NCBI RefSeq assembly: GCF_030418455.1
Contig: NZ_JAUHPW010000003.1
Coordinates: 186,001-250,000 of the forward strand
Origin: Demequina litoralis
GTDB lineage: Bacteria > Actinomycetota > Actinomycetes > Actinomycetales > Demequinaceae
Direction: 5' to 3'
DNA: 64,000 nucleotides
The notes under the pieces are model-generated. The model did no database searches. It was not told where the DNA came from and saw only the letters and a program-made list of their open reading frames with translations. Every line of letters begins with the position of its first letter. Position 1 is the stretch's first letter. The translations under genes and the position numbers were made by a program. Below, in pieces: positions 26,094 to 36,933 of this stretch.

Positions 26094-27056
26094 CTACCGC
26101 GCGGCGTCCTTGTAGAGGCTCGCGCGCGGGTCGTCGCCGCCGAGGGTCTCGGCCAGCGCCTCGACGGCCTTCTTGGCGTCGCGCGAGAGCTTGTGCGGCA
26201 CGGCGACCGCGACGGTCACCAGCAGATCGCCGGTGCCCTTCTTGGACGTGAGGCCGCGTCCCTTGACCCGGAGCGTCGTGCCGGACTGCGTGCCCGGGGG
26301 GACCTTGACCTTCACGGTGTCGCCAGCGAGGGTCGGCACCGCGACCTGAGCCCCGAGCGCGGCCTCGTCGAAGCGGACGGGCAGGGTCGCCCTCAGGTTG
26401 AGCCCGTCGGTCGTGAAGACGGGGTGCTTCTGGACGTGGACCGTGAGCAGCAGGTCGCCCGCGGGGCCGCCGTTGGAGCCGGGCCGGCCCTTGCCGGGCA
26501 CGCGGATGCGCTGGCCGTCCTTGACGCCGACGGGCAGCCGCGTCGAGATGCGGCCGCCGTCGGTGCCGAGGGTGACGGTCGAGCCCTCCGCCGCCTGGCG
26601 GAACGACACCTCCACCGCAGCGGCGAGGTCGCCGCCCTTCTGCGGTCCGCGCTGGTATCCGCCGCCGAAGAGGCCGCCGAGGATGTCCTCGAAGCCGCCG
26701 CCCCCGCCGGTCTGGAAGCGTGCGTTGCCGCCTCCCGGCATCCCGCCGCCGAACATGCCGCCGAACATGTCCTCGAAGTTGCCCGCACCGCCGGGGCCGC
26801 CCGCCTGGAAGCGGGCGCCCCCGCCCATCGCGCGGATCTGGTCGTACTGCTGGCGGTCGTTCTCGTTCGAGAGGACCGCGTACGCCTCGCCCACGTCCTT
26901 GAAGCGCTGCTCGGCCTTCTTGTCGCCCGGGTTGCGGTCCGGGTGCAGGTCGCGCGCGAGCTTGCGGTACGCCTTCTTGACCTCGTCGGCGCTCGCGTCC
27001 TTGGAGACGCCGAGCGTCGCGTAGAAGTCCTTGTTGAACCAGTCCTGGCTCGCCAC
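26094..27056 (-). CDS. dnaJ: co-chaperone DnaJ (zinc-finger-less type)
   Basis: A 320-residue J-domain protein: J domain 8-75 with HPD in [11 protein letters not shown], a Gly/Phe-rich linker (about 85-140) and two C-terminal beta domains. The CxxCxGxG zinc repeats of classical DnaJ are absent, so it is the CbpA-like form usual at actinobacterial dnaK loci (DnaJ1 in mycobacteria has zinc; this one does not). It stimulates DnaK ATPase and delivers substrates. It lies 13 bp after grpE. Confidence 0.92.
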   Translation of the reverse strand: MASQDWFNKDFYATLGVSKDASADEVKKAYRKLARDLHPDRNPGDKKAEQRFKDVGEAYAVLSNENDRQQYDQIRAMGGGARFQAGGPGGAGNFEDMFGGMFGGGMPGGGNARFQTGGGGGFEDILGGLFGGGYQRGPQKGGDLAAAVEVSFRQAAEGSTVTLGTDGGRISTRLPVGVKDGQRIRVPGKGRPGSNGGPAGDLLLTVHVQKHPVFTTDGLNLRATLPVRFDEAALGAQVAVPTLAGDTVKVKVPPGTQSGTTLRVKGRGLTSKKGTGDLLVTVAVAVPHKLSRDAKKAVEALAETLGGDDPRASLYKDAAR

Positions 27057-27069
27057 GGCGCCTCCCTCC

Positions 27070-27651
27070 CTACTCGGGCTGCGCGACGATGACGCGCGCC
27101 GGACGGAGCACGCGCTCGCCGACCTTGTGGCCGGGCTGCGCGACGTGCTGGACGGTCGGCTCCGACACCTCGCCGCTGGGCTGCGACATGAGGGCCTCGT
27201 GGAGCTGCGGGTCGAAGACGTCGCCGGGGGCGGCGTACGACGACCAGCCGAGGCCCGCGAGCGCGCCCTCGAGCTTCGCGGCGATCGCCGCGAACGGGCC
27301 GTCGGCGAGGTCGCCGTGCTCGCGCGCGGCGGCGATGTCGTCGAGCGTGGGGATGAGCGCCTCGATCGCCTTCGCGGTCGCGTTGGTGCCGATGAGCTCG
27401 CGGTCGCGGTCGACGCGCTTGCGGTAGTTGACGTACTCGGCCTGCAGCCGCTGGAGGTCGGCGAGGTGCTCGGCCGCCTTCGTGTAGGCCGCGTTGAGCG
27501 CGTCGTCCGCGCCCTCCTCGTCGGCGGTCAGGTCGTCGATGCCGTCGTGGTCCTCGTCGAGGAAGCTCGCCGCGGCGTCGTTCACGATGCGCTCGGCCTG
27601 GGCCTCCGCATCGTCCTGCGGCTCGGGGGTGCCGTTCTGGTTCTCGGTCAT
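27070..27651 (-). CDS. grpE: nucleotide exchange factor GrpE
   Basis: A 193-residue GrpE with an acidic disordered N-terminus, a long helix ([20 protein letters not shown]) and the C-terminal beta domain ([30 protein letters not shown]). It releases ADP from DnaK. The start at 27651 has GGAAGG upstream; an extension to 27708 lacks family similarity. Confidence 0.95.
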   Translation of the reverse strand: MTENQNGTPEPQDDAEAQAERIVNDAAASFLDEDHDGIDDLTADEEGADDALNAAYTKAAEHLADLQRLQAEYVNYRKRVDRDRELIGTNATAKAIEALIPTLDDIAAAREHGDLADGPFAAIAAKLEGALAGLGWSSYAAPGDVFDPQLHEALMSQPSGEVSEPTVQHVAQPGHKVGERVLRPARVIVAQPE

Positions 27652-27736
27652 GGGGCTGCCTTCCGGGAAGCGCCGAGGGCGGGCGGCGGCCCGGTGTCGG
27701 ATGATCACCGCGCCGCGCGCCCGCCGTCGTGCCTCG

Positions 27737-29602
<1,866 letters not shown>

Positions 29603-29655
29603 GTGTGTTCTTCCTCCAGTCGCGGCCGATGCCGCGTGATCCAACCCGCTCAGGA

Positions 29656-29739
29656 CTTGAGCGACCATCACTCAACTTATGTCCGAGGTCTGGCACTGTC
29701 AAGCCGACGGGTCAAAAGTTGAGCGGACTCTGCTCAACT
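29656..29739 (-). promoter_or_regulatory. dnaK promoter with two HAIR (HspR) operators
   Basis: Two HspR sites of the form CTTGAG-N-ACTCAAG: CTTGAGC-N7-ACTCAAC (29656-29676) and AGTTGAGC-N7-GCTCAACT (29717-29739). Between them on the minus strand are TTGACA (29697-29702) and TAAGTT (29674-29679) with a 17-bp spacer. The first HAIR overlaps the -10 and the second lies upstream of the -35, so HspR would block dnaK transcription at normal temperature. Confidence 0.9.
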
Positions 29740-29751
29740 TCTCAGGAATGC

Positions 29752-29878
29752 CGATTCCCAATGACAAAGGTGTCAGGTGTGACGCGTGGGACGGGGGGCG
29801 GGAGGCGGGCCCGCAGGCGGGCCCGGTCGTCGCGAGGCGACGCCCAGTCCCACCTGTCACTCTTGTCATTGGCAATCG
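29752..29878. promoter_or_regulatory. 28-bp inverted repeat between dnaK and rhodanese genes
   Basis: Arms at 29752-29779 and 29851-29878 match in about 24 of 28 positions in inverted orientation. Each arm contains its own small dyad, TGACA-N4-TGTCA on the left and TGACA-N4-TGACA on the right copy. Between the arms lies a GC-rich stretch with the palindrome GCGGGCCCGC. The right arm ends just before the rhodanese promoter. It looks like a paired operator for an unidentified regulator, separate from HAIR. Confidence 0.6.
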
Positions 29879-29911
29879 ACGGGAGGCGCGCATCGTGCCT
29901 ACGCTCGCCGC

Positions 29912-30382
29912 ATGGACCACGCCGCCCGCCTCGCCGCCGCCCGCGCGCACTTCGCCGCCCGCCTCGCCTTCGAGACCGACGTCTCCGACGTGCACGCCGC
30001 GCTCGAGTCCGGCGAGCCGGGCTTCGTGCTCCTCGACACCCGCAACCGCGAGGCGTGGGACCAGGGCCACGTGCGTGGCGCGATCCACCTGCCCAAGCCC
30101 GACATGCCCGCGCGGATCCCCGCCGAGTTCGGGGCCGGCACGCGCTTCGTCGTCTACTGCTGGGGGCCGGGCTGCAACGGCGCCACCCGCGCGGGCCTCA
30201 TCATCAGCGAGCTCGGCTACGAGGTGCAGGAGATGATCGGCGGCTTCGAGTACTGGGCGCGCGAGGGCATGCCTGTCGACGCCGTCGGTGCGGACGGCGC
30301 GGAGGTCGACGCGACGTACCCCGTGGACCCGCTCACGGCGCCCCGGCCGGTCGCGGGCGCGCGCGTCGCCTGCGACTGCTGA
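29912..30382 (+). CDS. single-domain rhodanese-like sulfurtransferase
   Basis: A 156-residue protein with the rhodanese fold: FVLLDTRNREAWDQGHVRGAIHLP and the active-site loop VVYCWGPGCNGATRAG, whose first Cys is the expected sulfur carrier. It probably moves sulfane sulfur in the cytoplasm; the acceptor is unknown. The C-terminus ends in a Cys pair, CDC. TACGCT lies six bases before the ATG and no Shine-Dalgarno sequence is present, so the message is probably leaderless. Confidence 0.88.
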   Translation: MDHAARLAAARAHFAARLAFETDVSDVHAALESGEPGFVLLDTRNREAWDQGHVRGAIHLPKPDMPARIPAEFGAGTRFVVYCWGPGCNGATRAGLIISELGYEVQEMIGGFEYWAREGMPVDAVGADGAEVDATYPVDPLTAPRPVAGARVACDC

Positions 30383-30495
30383 GCCGATGCGCGGGGACCG
30401 GGTCGCATGGACCCGAAACACGCCATCACACAGGCGTCACGCCGACGAAATGTTCACCTGAATACCATCCGATCACACCCGAGGGAAGGACGGCG

Positions 30496-31494
30496 ATGGC
30501 GGATCTGACGGTGGGCTACGCCGCGATGCTCGAGCAGTTCGCGCCCATGGAGGCGGTCGAGCTGAGCGCGTACGCGGAGTCGAAGGGCTTCAGCGGGGTG
30601 ATGGCCGCGGACCATTTCCAGCCGTGGGTGCCGCAGCAGGGGCAGTCGGCCTTCGTGTGGAACGTGCTCACCGCGATCGGCGAGCGCACCACGGGCGACA
30701 TGGGGCCGGGGGTCACGGCCCCCACGTTCCGCTGGCACCCCGCGATGGTCGCGCAGGCCTCGGCGACGCTCGCCGCGATGTACCCGGGCCGCCACTGGCT
30801 CGGGCTCGGCAGCGGCGAGGCCCTCAACGAGCACATCGTCGGCCAGTACTGGCCGGAGGTTCCCGAGCGCATCGACCGCATGTTCGAGGCCATCGAGATC
30901 ATCCGCAAGCTCTTCGACGCCGGCGACGCCAAGGACGTCAAGCACAGCGGCCGGTTCTACAAGCTCGAGTCAACGCGCCTGTGGACCATGCCGGAGGTGC
31001 CCCCCGAGATCCTCGTCGCGACCGCCGGGCCCATCACCGCGCGGCGCGCCGGCGCCGCGGCCGACGGCCTCATCACCGTGGGGGCGCCGCCCGAGAAGAT
31101 CGCCGGGCTGTTCGAGCGCTTCGACCGCGGCGCCCGCGAGGCCGGCAAGGACCCGTCGACCATGCCGAAGGTGCTCCAGCTCCACATGTCGTGGGCGCCC
31201 ACGTACGAGGAGGCGCTCGACAACGCGATGACGGAGTGGCCCAACGGCGGGATGAAGTTCCCCAAGGGGGACATCCGCTCGCCGCACGAGCTCGCGCAGA
31301 TGGCGAAGCTGGTCCGGCCCGAGGACTTCGAGGGCCGCATGGTCATCAGCGAGGACCCCGACGTGCACCGCGCGCACATCCAGCGCTTCGTCGACCTGGG
31401 CTTCGACCGCATCTACCTCCACAACGTGGGGCGCAACCAGCGCGCGTGGATCGACACGTTCGCGGCCGACGTCCTCCCGGCGCTCGCGAGGTAG
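30496..31494 (+). CDS. F420-dependent LLM-class oxidoreductase (TIGR03557-like)
   Basis: A 332-residue luciferase-like TIM-barrel enzyme of the group related to F420-dependent glucose-6-phosphate dehydrogenase. Characteristic parts are GVMAADHFQPWVPQQGQSAFVWN in spirit at residues 35-55, GLGSGEALNEHI and the WPEVPERIDRMFEAI helix. It should use F420 rather than FMN. It sits three bases before cofE, so the cofactor's synthesis and use are coupled. GGGAAGGA precedes the ATG. The substrate is unknown. Confidence 0.85.
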   Translation: MADLTVGYAAMLEQFAPMEAVELSAYAESKGFSGVMAADHFQPWVPQQGQSAFVWNVLTAIGERTTGDMGPGVTAPTFRWHPAMVAQASATLAAMYPGRHWLGLGSGEALNEHIVGQYWPEVPERIDRMFEAIEIIRKLFDAGDAKDVKHSGRFYKLESTRLWTMPEVPPEILVATAGPITARRAGAAADGLITVGAPPEKIAGLFERFDRGAREAGKDPSTMPKVLQLHMSWAPTYEEALDNAMTEWPNGGMKFPKGDIRSPHELAQMAKLVRPEDFEGRMVISEDPDVHRAHIQRFVDLGFDRIYLHNVGRNQRAWIDTFAADVLPALAR

Positions 31495-31497
31495 CCG

Positions 31498-32316
31498 ATG
31501 CCCGGGCTGTCGGTGTGGAGCGTCGAGGGCGTCGGCGAGGTCGTCCCCGGGGACGACCTCGCGGACCTCATCGCCCGCGCCCTCGACCGGGCGGGGGAGA
31601 CGCTCGCCGACGGCGACGTCCTCGTGGTGGCCAGCAAGATCGTGTCCAAGGCCGAGGGACGGCTCGTCCCGGCCGAGGACCGCGAGGATGCGATCACCGC
31701 GGAGGCCGTCCGCGTGGTCGCGAGCAGGCCGCGTCGGGACGGCGGCGCGACCCGCATCGTCGAGACGCGGCACGGCTTCGTCATGGCGGCGGCCGGCGTC
31801 GACGCGTCCAACGTGCCCGCGGGCCACGTGCTGCTCCTGCCCGTCGACCCCGACGGGTCCGCGCGCACGCTCGCGGCCGGGCTCAGGGGGTCCAGCGGGG
31901 CCCGCATCGGCGTGATCGTGACCGACACGTTCGGGCGTCCGTGGCGCCAGGGTCAGACGGACCTCGCGATCGGCGCCGCCCACGTGCGCGTGGTCGCCGA
32001 CCATCGCGGCGGGCACGATGCGCACGGGCGGCCGATGACCGCGTCCGTGACCGCGCTCGTCGACGAGATCGCCGCCGCGGCCGACCTGGTCAAGGGCAAG
32101 GCGGGCGGGCTCCCGGTCGCGGTGGTCCGAGGGCTCGACGTCGTCACGGACGAGGCGGGCCCGGGCGTCGCGAGCCTCGTGCGCGGTGCCGAGTCGGACA
32201 TGTTCCGGCTGGGGTCCGACGAGGCCTTCGCCGCGGGGCATGCGGCCGGGCTGCGCATGGCGCAGGAGCTGGGCGAGCGCCCTGTCGGCGAGCACGCCCC
32301 GGAGACGCGGCCGTGA
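31498..32316 (+). CDS. cofE: coenzyme F420-0:L-glutamate ligase
   Basis: A 272-residue enzyme adding glutamate residues to F420-0 with GTP. Family motifs include [29 protein letters not shown] and [16 protein letters not shown]. It corresponds to CofE or the N-terminal ligase half of actinobacterial FbiB; the C-terminal FMN-reductase half of FbiB is absent. The ATG follows the LLM stop by three bases, and its own stop overlaps the cofC start. Confidence 0.92.
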   Translation: MPGLSVWSVEGVGEVVPGDDLADLIARALDRAGETLADGDVLVVASKIVSKAEGRLVPAEDREDAITAEAVRVVASRPRRDGGATRIVETRHGFVMAAAGVDASNVPAGHVLLLPVDPDGSARTLAAGLRGSSGARIGVIVTDTFGRPWRQGQTDLAIGAAHVRVVADHRGGHDAHGRPMTASVTALVDEIAAAADLVKGKAGGLPVAVVRGLDVVTDEAGPGVASLVRGAESDMFRLGSDEAFAAGHAAGLRMAQELGERPVGEHAPETRP

Positions 32317-32978
32317 CGCGCTGGACCGTGATCGTCCCGGTCAAGGGCGGGACGCGCGCGAAGTCGCGGCTGCCCGAGACGCTCGGCGGGGCGTCCCGGG
32401 GGATGCTCGCCGCCGCGCTCACCGCGGACACCCTCGCCGCCGTCGCGGGGACGGCGTCGGTCGCGCGGATCCTCGTCGTGTCGAGCGTGGCGGACCTCGA
32501 CCCCGCGTGGCTCGGGGATGTCGGGCCACGGGCGCTCGTCGTGCGGCAGGCCTCCGGCGCGGGCCTCAACGCGGCGGTCCGGCATGCGGCGGGCATGGTC
32601 TCCGGCCGCGTCGCGGTCGTCTTGGGTGACCTGCCGTCGCTGCGCCCCGGCGACCTCGCCGCGGTCCTGGGCGTGGCGGAGCGTCACCCGCGCGGCATGG
32701 TCGCCGACGCCGAGGGCCACGGCACCACGATGCTCACGACGCTCGGCGACCCGCTCGCCGTCAGCTTCGGCCCGCGCTCGGCCGCGCGCCACCGGCGGGC
32801 CGGTCACGTGGAGATCCCCGCGCCGCTGCGGGCGCGCGCAGACGTCGACACGGTCGAGGACCTCGCGAGGGCCAGGACGCTCGGCGTCGGCCCGCGCACC
32901 GCCGCGGCCTTGGGTCTCCCGGTCCCGCACCCCGCGGCGGGCTCCGCCATCGCCGCCGCCGTCAGCCGCGCTGGCTGA
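32313..32978 (+). CDS. cofC: 2-phospho-L-lactate (or phosphoenolpyruvate) guanylyltransferase
   Basis: A 221-residue nucleotidyltransferase (CofC/FbiD). It opens [17 protein letters not shown] and has [11 protein letters not shown], the NTP-binding and metal site of the family. It activates 2-phospholactate or PEP with GTP for transfer onto Fo. GTG start overlaps cofE by four bases (GTGA). Its 3' end overlaps the convergent cofD gene by 17 bp. Confidence 0.9.
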   Translation: MTRWTVIVPVKGGTRAKSRLPETLGGASRGMLAAALTADTLAAVAGTASVARILVVSSVADLDPAWLGDVGPRALVVRQASGAGLNAAVRHAAGMVSGRVAVVLGDLPSLRPGDLAAVLGVAERHPRGMVADAEGHGTTMLTTLGDPLAVSFGPRSAARHRRAGHVEIPAPLRARADVDTVEDLARARTLGVGPRTAAALGLPVPHPAAGSAIAAAVSRAG

Positions 32979-33966
32979 GCCCGGCCGCGAGCTCGAACGC
33001 CAGCCCGAGCGCCGCGCCCGCGATCGCCGCCGTCGCGTCGAGGTCGGTCATCCACAGCGGGCGGGCGAGCGCCTCGATCCCGGCCTCGCGGAGCCCGGCG
33101 ACGGCCGCGGCGTCCGCATCGTCCACCAGCCAGCCGTCGAGGCGCCCGTGCCGCGCGCGCAGGTCGACCGCGACGGCCTCCGCCGTCGCCGCGACGCCGA
33201 TCGCCGCGAGGCAGGCGTCGGCCATCCCGCGCACGGGAGCGCCGCCGATGAGCGGCGAGACGCCGACCACCGGCGCCGCGGTCGCGCTCAGCGCCTCGGC
33301 GATGCCGGGCACGCCCAGGATGGTCCCGACGGACACCACCGGGTTCGACGGGGGCACGATCACCGCATCGGCGCCCGTGATCGCCTCGACGACGCCGGGC
33401 GCGGCCGACGCCTCGTCCACGCCGACCTGGACGAAGCGTCTCGGCACCTCGGCGGCCCGCGTACGCACCCACCACTCCTCGAAGTGCAGGAGGCTGCCGT
33501 CCGCGAGCTCGACGTGGGTCTCGACCGGCTCGTCCGCCATGGGCCGCAGCGTCACGGGCAGGTCCCAGCGCGCGCTCAGTCGCGCCGTGGCCTCGCTCAG
33601 GGTCGCGCCCGCCGCGAGCAGCGACGTGCGCGCGAGGTGCGTCGCGATGTCACGGTCGCCGAGCGTGAACCACTCCCAGCCGACGCCGTAGGGCGCGAGC
33701 TCGTCCGCGACGCGGCGGGTCTCGTCACGGCGCCCCCAGCCCTGCTCCTCGTGGACCACGCCCGCGAGCGTGTACATGAGCGTGTCGAGGTCCGGGCAGA
33801 TCCGCAGCCCGTGCAACGTCATGTCGTCGCCGGTGTTGGCCACGACGGTGACGTCCGCCTCGAGCCCCGTCCGGTCGAGGTGCGCGAGCAGGCCGCGCGT
33901 GAAGCGGGCGCCGCCGACGCCGCCGGACAGCACGACGAGCCGGAGCGGGCGGGACGGGCGGGTCAT
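32962..33966 (-). CDS. cofD: 2-phospho-L-lactate transferase
   Basis: A 334-residue CofD/FbiA enzyme that joins the activated three-carbon unit to Fo, giving F420-0 or dehydro-F420-0. The start VVLSGGVGGARFTRGL is the family signature, followed by VVANTGDDMTLHGLRICPDLDT and IVPPSNPVVSVGTIL. It is the last gene of the operon with the proposed importer, overlapping the ATPase gene by ATGA, so import and use of Fo look coordinated. Confidence 0.93.
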   Translation of the reverse strand: MTRPSRPLRLVVLSGGVGGARFTRGLLAHLDRTGLEADVTVVANTGDDMTLHGLRICPDLDTLMYTLAGVVHEEQGWGRRDETRRVADELAPYGVGWEWFTLGDRDIATHLARTSLLAAGATLSEATARLSARWDLPVTLRPMADEPVETHVELADGSLLHFEEWWVRTRAAEVPRRFVQVGVDEASAAPGVVEAITGADAVIVPPSNPVVSVGTILGVPGIAEALSATAAPVVGVSPLIGGAPVRGMADACLAAIGVAATAEAVAVDLRARHGRLDGWLVDDADAAAVAGLREAGIEALARPLWMTDLDATAAIAGAALGLAFELAAGLSQRG

Positions 33967-34784
33967 GGGGCCTCCTCGGGGCCGGGGGCGGCGGGGGACG
34001 ATGCGTCGGCCGGGTCGAGCGCGCCGTCGAGCGCGATCACCGGGCGCCCGTCCGCGGGGTGGTCGAGCACCGTCGCACGCACGCCGTACACGGCGGCGAT
34101 GGTCGCGGGCGTGAGCACGTCCGCGGGTGCGCCCTGCGCGACGACGCGCCCGTGCGACAGCAGCACGACGCGGGTGCAGTGGCGGGCGGCGTGGTCGAGG
34201 TCGTGGAGCGCGGCCACCACGGTGATGCCGAGGCCCGCCACGAACGACAGCGTGTCGAGCTGGGCGCGGATGTCGAGGTGGTTGGTGGGCTCGTCGAGGA
34301 GGAGCAGCTCGGGGCTCTGCGCGAGCGCGCGCGCCACGGACACCCGCTGGCGCTCTCCGCCGGACAGGGCGGTCCACGGGCGGTCGGCGAGGTGCGCGGC
34401 TCCCGCCTGCGCGAGCGCCTCGTGAGCGAGGGCACGATGCGCGGCGTCGCCCCCGCGCGCGAGCGGTCGGCGGAAGGGCAGCAGGCCGAGCTCGACGATG
34501 TCGATCGCGCGCAACGGGATGTCGCGGTCGGGGTGCTGCTCCATCAGCGCGACCCGCCGCGCGACCTCGCGGCGGGGGACGAGGTGCGCGGGGCGGCCGT
34601 CGAGCAGCACCGATCCGTGCGCGGGCGCGAGCATGCCCGCGATCGCGGCGAGGAGGGTGGACTTGCCGGCGCCGTTGGGGCCGAGCAGGCCGACGACCTC
34701 GCCGCGGGCGGCCGAGAGCGACACGTCGCTGAGCACCTCCCGATGCCCGCGCGTCACCGACAGCGACTCCACCGTCACGTCCAT
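33963..34784 (-). CDS. ABC transporter ATPase, proposed Fo/F420-0 uptake
   Basis: A 273-residue ATPase of the iron-siderophore/B12 (FecE/BtuD) type. Walker A GLLGPNGAGKST is at about 33-44, the signature LSGGERQRV near 140 and Walker B LLLLDEPTNHLD near 160. In several actinobacteria an importer of this type lies next to cofD/cofE and has been named a proposed F420-0 transporter (TIGRFAM families); the role is not proven. Overlaps the permease by 10 bp. Confidence 0.82.
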   Translation of the reverse strand: MDVTVESLSVTRGHREVLSDVSLSAARGEVVGLLGPNGAGKSTLLAAIAGMLAPAHGSVLLDGRPAHLVPRREVARRVALMEQHPDRDIPLRAIDIVELGLLPFRRPLARGGDAAHRALAHEALAQAGAAHLADRPWTALSGGERQRVSVARALAQSPELLLLDEPTNHLDIRAQLDTLSFVAGLGITVVAALHDLDHAARHCTRVVLLSHGRVVAQGAPADVLTPATIAAVYGVRATVLDHPADGRPVIALDGALDPADASSPAAPGPEEAP

Positions 34785-35812
34785 GCGGTCCCCCTCGCGC
34801 GCCTCAGCACCACGACGAAGACCGGCACGCCCACGAGGGCGGTGACGATCCCGACCGGGATCTCGCGCGGGTCGAGCATCGTGCGCGCGAGCGTGTCCGC
34901 CCATACGAGGAACACGGCGCCGCCGAGCGCCGCGGTGGGCAGCACGTGGCGGTGGAGGCCGCCGACGAGGCCGCGGACGAGATGGGGGAGGATGAGGCCG
35001 ACGAAGCCGATCGCGCCGCTCGTCGACACCATCGCACCGGTGAGCAGCGACACCGCGACGAACAGCACCAGACGGGTGCGGCGCGTCGGGATCCCGAGCG
35101 CCTCCGCGGCCGTGTCGCCGAGCGCGAAGGCGTCGAGCCGGGTCGCGTGCGCCCGCAGCAGCGGGTACACGAGCGCGAGCGCGGCGCAGGTGATCGCGAC
35201 GCTCGCCCACGTGGACCCGGCCAGCGAGCCGAGCAGCCACGACAGCACCTGCCGGTACGCGTCGCCCTTCGCCGTCATGACGATCACGAGCGACGTGCAC
35301 GCCGCGAGCAGCTGCGACACCGCGATGCCCGCGAGCACCACGGTGGTGGGGGCGAGGCTGCCGGCGAGGCGCGCGATCCCGAGCGCGGCGGCGAGCGCGA
35401 GCAGGGCGCCCGCGAAGGCGGCGATCGGGAGCGCGAGGGACAGCGCGACCGTCGAGCCGATTCCCAGCAGCAGCACCCCGACCGCGCCGAGCGAGGCCCC
35501 GGACGACAGGCCGAGCAGGTACGGGTCCGCGAGCGGGTTGCGCGTGAGGCCCTGCATGACGACTCCCGCCGATGCGAGGCCGGCGCCGACGAGCGCGGCG
35601 GTGAGCGCGCGCGGCGCGCGGATGTCCCACACGATCGCGTCGGCGGTGCCGTCGCCGCCGCGTCCGGTGAGGTGGCCGGCGACGATGCCCCACACCTCGG
35701 CCGGCGCGAGGCCGGCGACGCCCAGGCTGACGGCGAGACCGATCGACGCGACGAGCGCCGCCGCGAGGGCGGCGGTCAGCATGCGGGCGCGACGGTCGAG
35801 GCCTGCGGCCAT
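34775..35812 (-). CDS. FecCD-type ABC permease, proposed Fo/F420-0 uptake
   Basis: A 345-residue permease with about ten helices. The FecCD family motifs are clear: IRAPRALTAALVGAGLASAGVVMQ in spirit, RNPLADPYLLGLSSGASLGA near residues 90-110, and GFVGLILPHLVRGLVGG with the coupling Arg/His. ATG overlaps the stop of the binding-protein gene by one base (TGATG). It forms the membrane channel with the ATPase that follows. Confidence 0.85.
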   Translation of the reverse strand: MAAGLDRRARMLTAALAAALVASIGLAVSLGVAGLAPAEVWGIVAGHLTGRGGDGTADAIVWDIRAPRALTAALVGAGLASAGVVMQGLTRNPLADPYLLGLSSGASLGAVGVLLLGIGSTVALSLALPIAAFAGALLALAAALGIARLAGSLAPTTVVLAGIAVSQLLAACTSLVIVMTAKGDAYRQVLSWLLGSLAGSTWASVAITCAALALVYPLLRAHATRLDAFALGDTAAEALGIPTRRTRLVLFVAVSLLTGAMVSTSGAIGFVGLILPHLVRGLVGGLHRHVLPTAALGGAVFLVWADTLARTMLDPREIPVGIVTALVGVPVFVVVLRRARGTAWT

Positions 35813-36828
35813 CAGTCCTCCGGGGCGGCGGTGCGCAGCTGCCGCACGAGCGAGCCGACGGTCTCCGCGTTGCGGACGCCGGCCTCCGCGCCCGCGAACG
35901 GGACGACGAGGTACGCGCCCGCCCGGACGGCGCTCAGCGCGGCCGTCGCGGGATTGTCCTCGAGCATCTCGATCTTGCTCGCGGCGGTGTTCCACGAGGC
36001 GTCGACGAGCACGATGACGTCGGGGTCGGCATCGATCACCGCCTCCCACGTGGCGGAGGTCCAGGTGTCGTGGACGTCGGCGAACACGTTCGTGAGACCG
36101 GCGGCCTCCATCATCATCTGCGGCGCGCCGATGCCAGCGCCCACGTACGGGGCATCGGTGCCGGACGAGTACCAGAGGGCGGTGAGGCCGCGGCCGTCCG
36201 GCTCGACCGCGTCGAGGCTGTCCCGCAGGCGCGCGACCAGGTCCGTCGCGGCGTCCTGCGCGCCGAACACCTCGCCCGCCTCCGCGATCTGGTCGAACAG
36301 CAGGTCGAACGTCATCGGATCCGGCTGGTAGCCGGGCGCCTTGCATGCGGACGGCGCGACGTAGGTGAGGACGCCGCGCGCGGCGAGGTCGTCGCGCTCG
36401 CCCACGCCGTCGGCCGCGAAGCCGGACTCCCAGCCCGCGAAGACCGCGTCGGGCTCGAGGGCGAGGGTCGCCTCCTGGCCGGGCAGGAACTCGGAGAGCA
36501 CCGGCACCTCGACGGCGTCGTCCGTGTAGGGCGGTTCGAGCGGGCCGTCCAGGAAGGCCGCGCCGACGATGCGGTCCGCGAGGCCGAGCTCGATGAGCAG
36601 CTCCGTGGTGGTGGACTTCACGGCGACGATGCGCGCGGGCGCGGTGCCGAGCGGCACCTCGGTCCCGCAGTTGTCCACGCTCGCCGCGGCGGTGGCGGCG
36701 GCCGATGCGGCGGCGCCGGGGTCGGCGGAGGCCGCGGCGCCCGTGGAACCGGGGGCGGCGTCGGCGGCGCACGCGGAGGTGGCGAGCGCGCCCGCGACGA
36801 GCGCGGCGGCGAGGCGGGTGCGTGTCAT
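35812..36828 (-). CDS. ABC transporter substrate-binding lipoprotein, proposed Fo/F420-0 uptake
   Basis: A 338-residue periplasmic-binding protein of the TroA/BtuF fold: PARIVAVKSTTTELLIELGLADRIVG, DAVFAGWESGF and DPDVIVLVDASWNTA. The signal peptide ends at the lipobox ATSAC, then an Ala/Ser-rich spacer. It heads the operon with permease, ATPase and cofD, so the ligand is probably Fo or F420-0 rather than a siderophore; context is the only basis. I start at the ATG at 36828 because the upstream extension is Pro/Gly-rich and not signal-like. Confidence 0.82.
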   Translation of the reverse strand: MTRTRLAAALVAGALATSACAADAAPGSTGAAASADPGAAASAAATAAASVDNCGTEVPLGTAPARIVAVKSTTTELLIELGLADRIVGAAFLDGPLEPPYTDDAVEVPVLSEFLPGQEATLALEPDAVFAGWESGFAADGVGERDDLAARGVLTYVAPSACKAPGYQPDPMTFDLLFDQIAEAGEVFGAQDAATDLVARLRDSLDAVEPDGRGLTALWYSSGTDAPYVGAGIGAPQMMMEAAGLTNVFADVHDTWTSATWEAVIDADPDVIVLVDASWNTAASKIEMLEDNPATAALSAVRAGAYLVVPFAGAEAGVRNAETVGSLVRQLRTAAPED

Positions 36829-36933
36829 GCCGGGCCTCCGGGGGTCGGGCGGCCCGTCGGGGCCGACGCGGATCGGGCGTCCCGGAGCACTGGCCGGGAG
36901 GCCTGGGGTCAGGCTAGGCACGCGCGGTTTCGC

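Noticed and set aside
35812-36828. Siderophore or cobalamin uptake as the role of the FecCD-type importer
   Set aside because: The folds permit it, but the operon ends in cofD with overlapping genes and no iron or B12 gene or cobalamin riboswitch is nearby. Kept as an alternative, not the main call.
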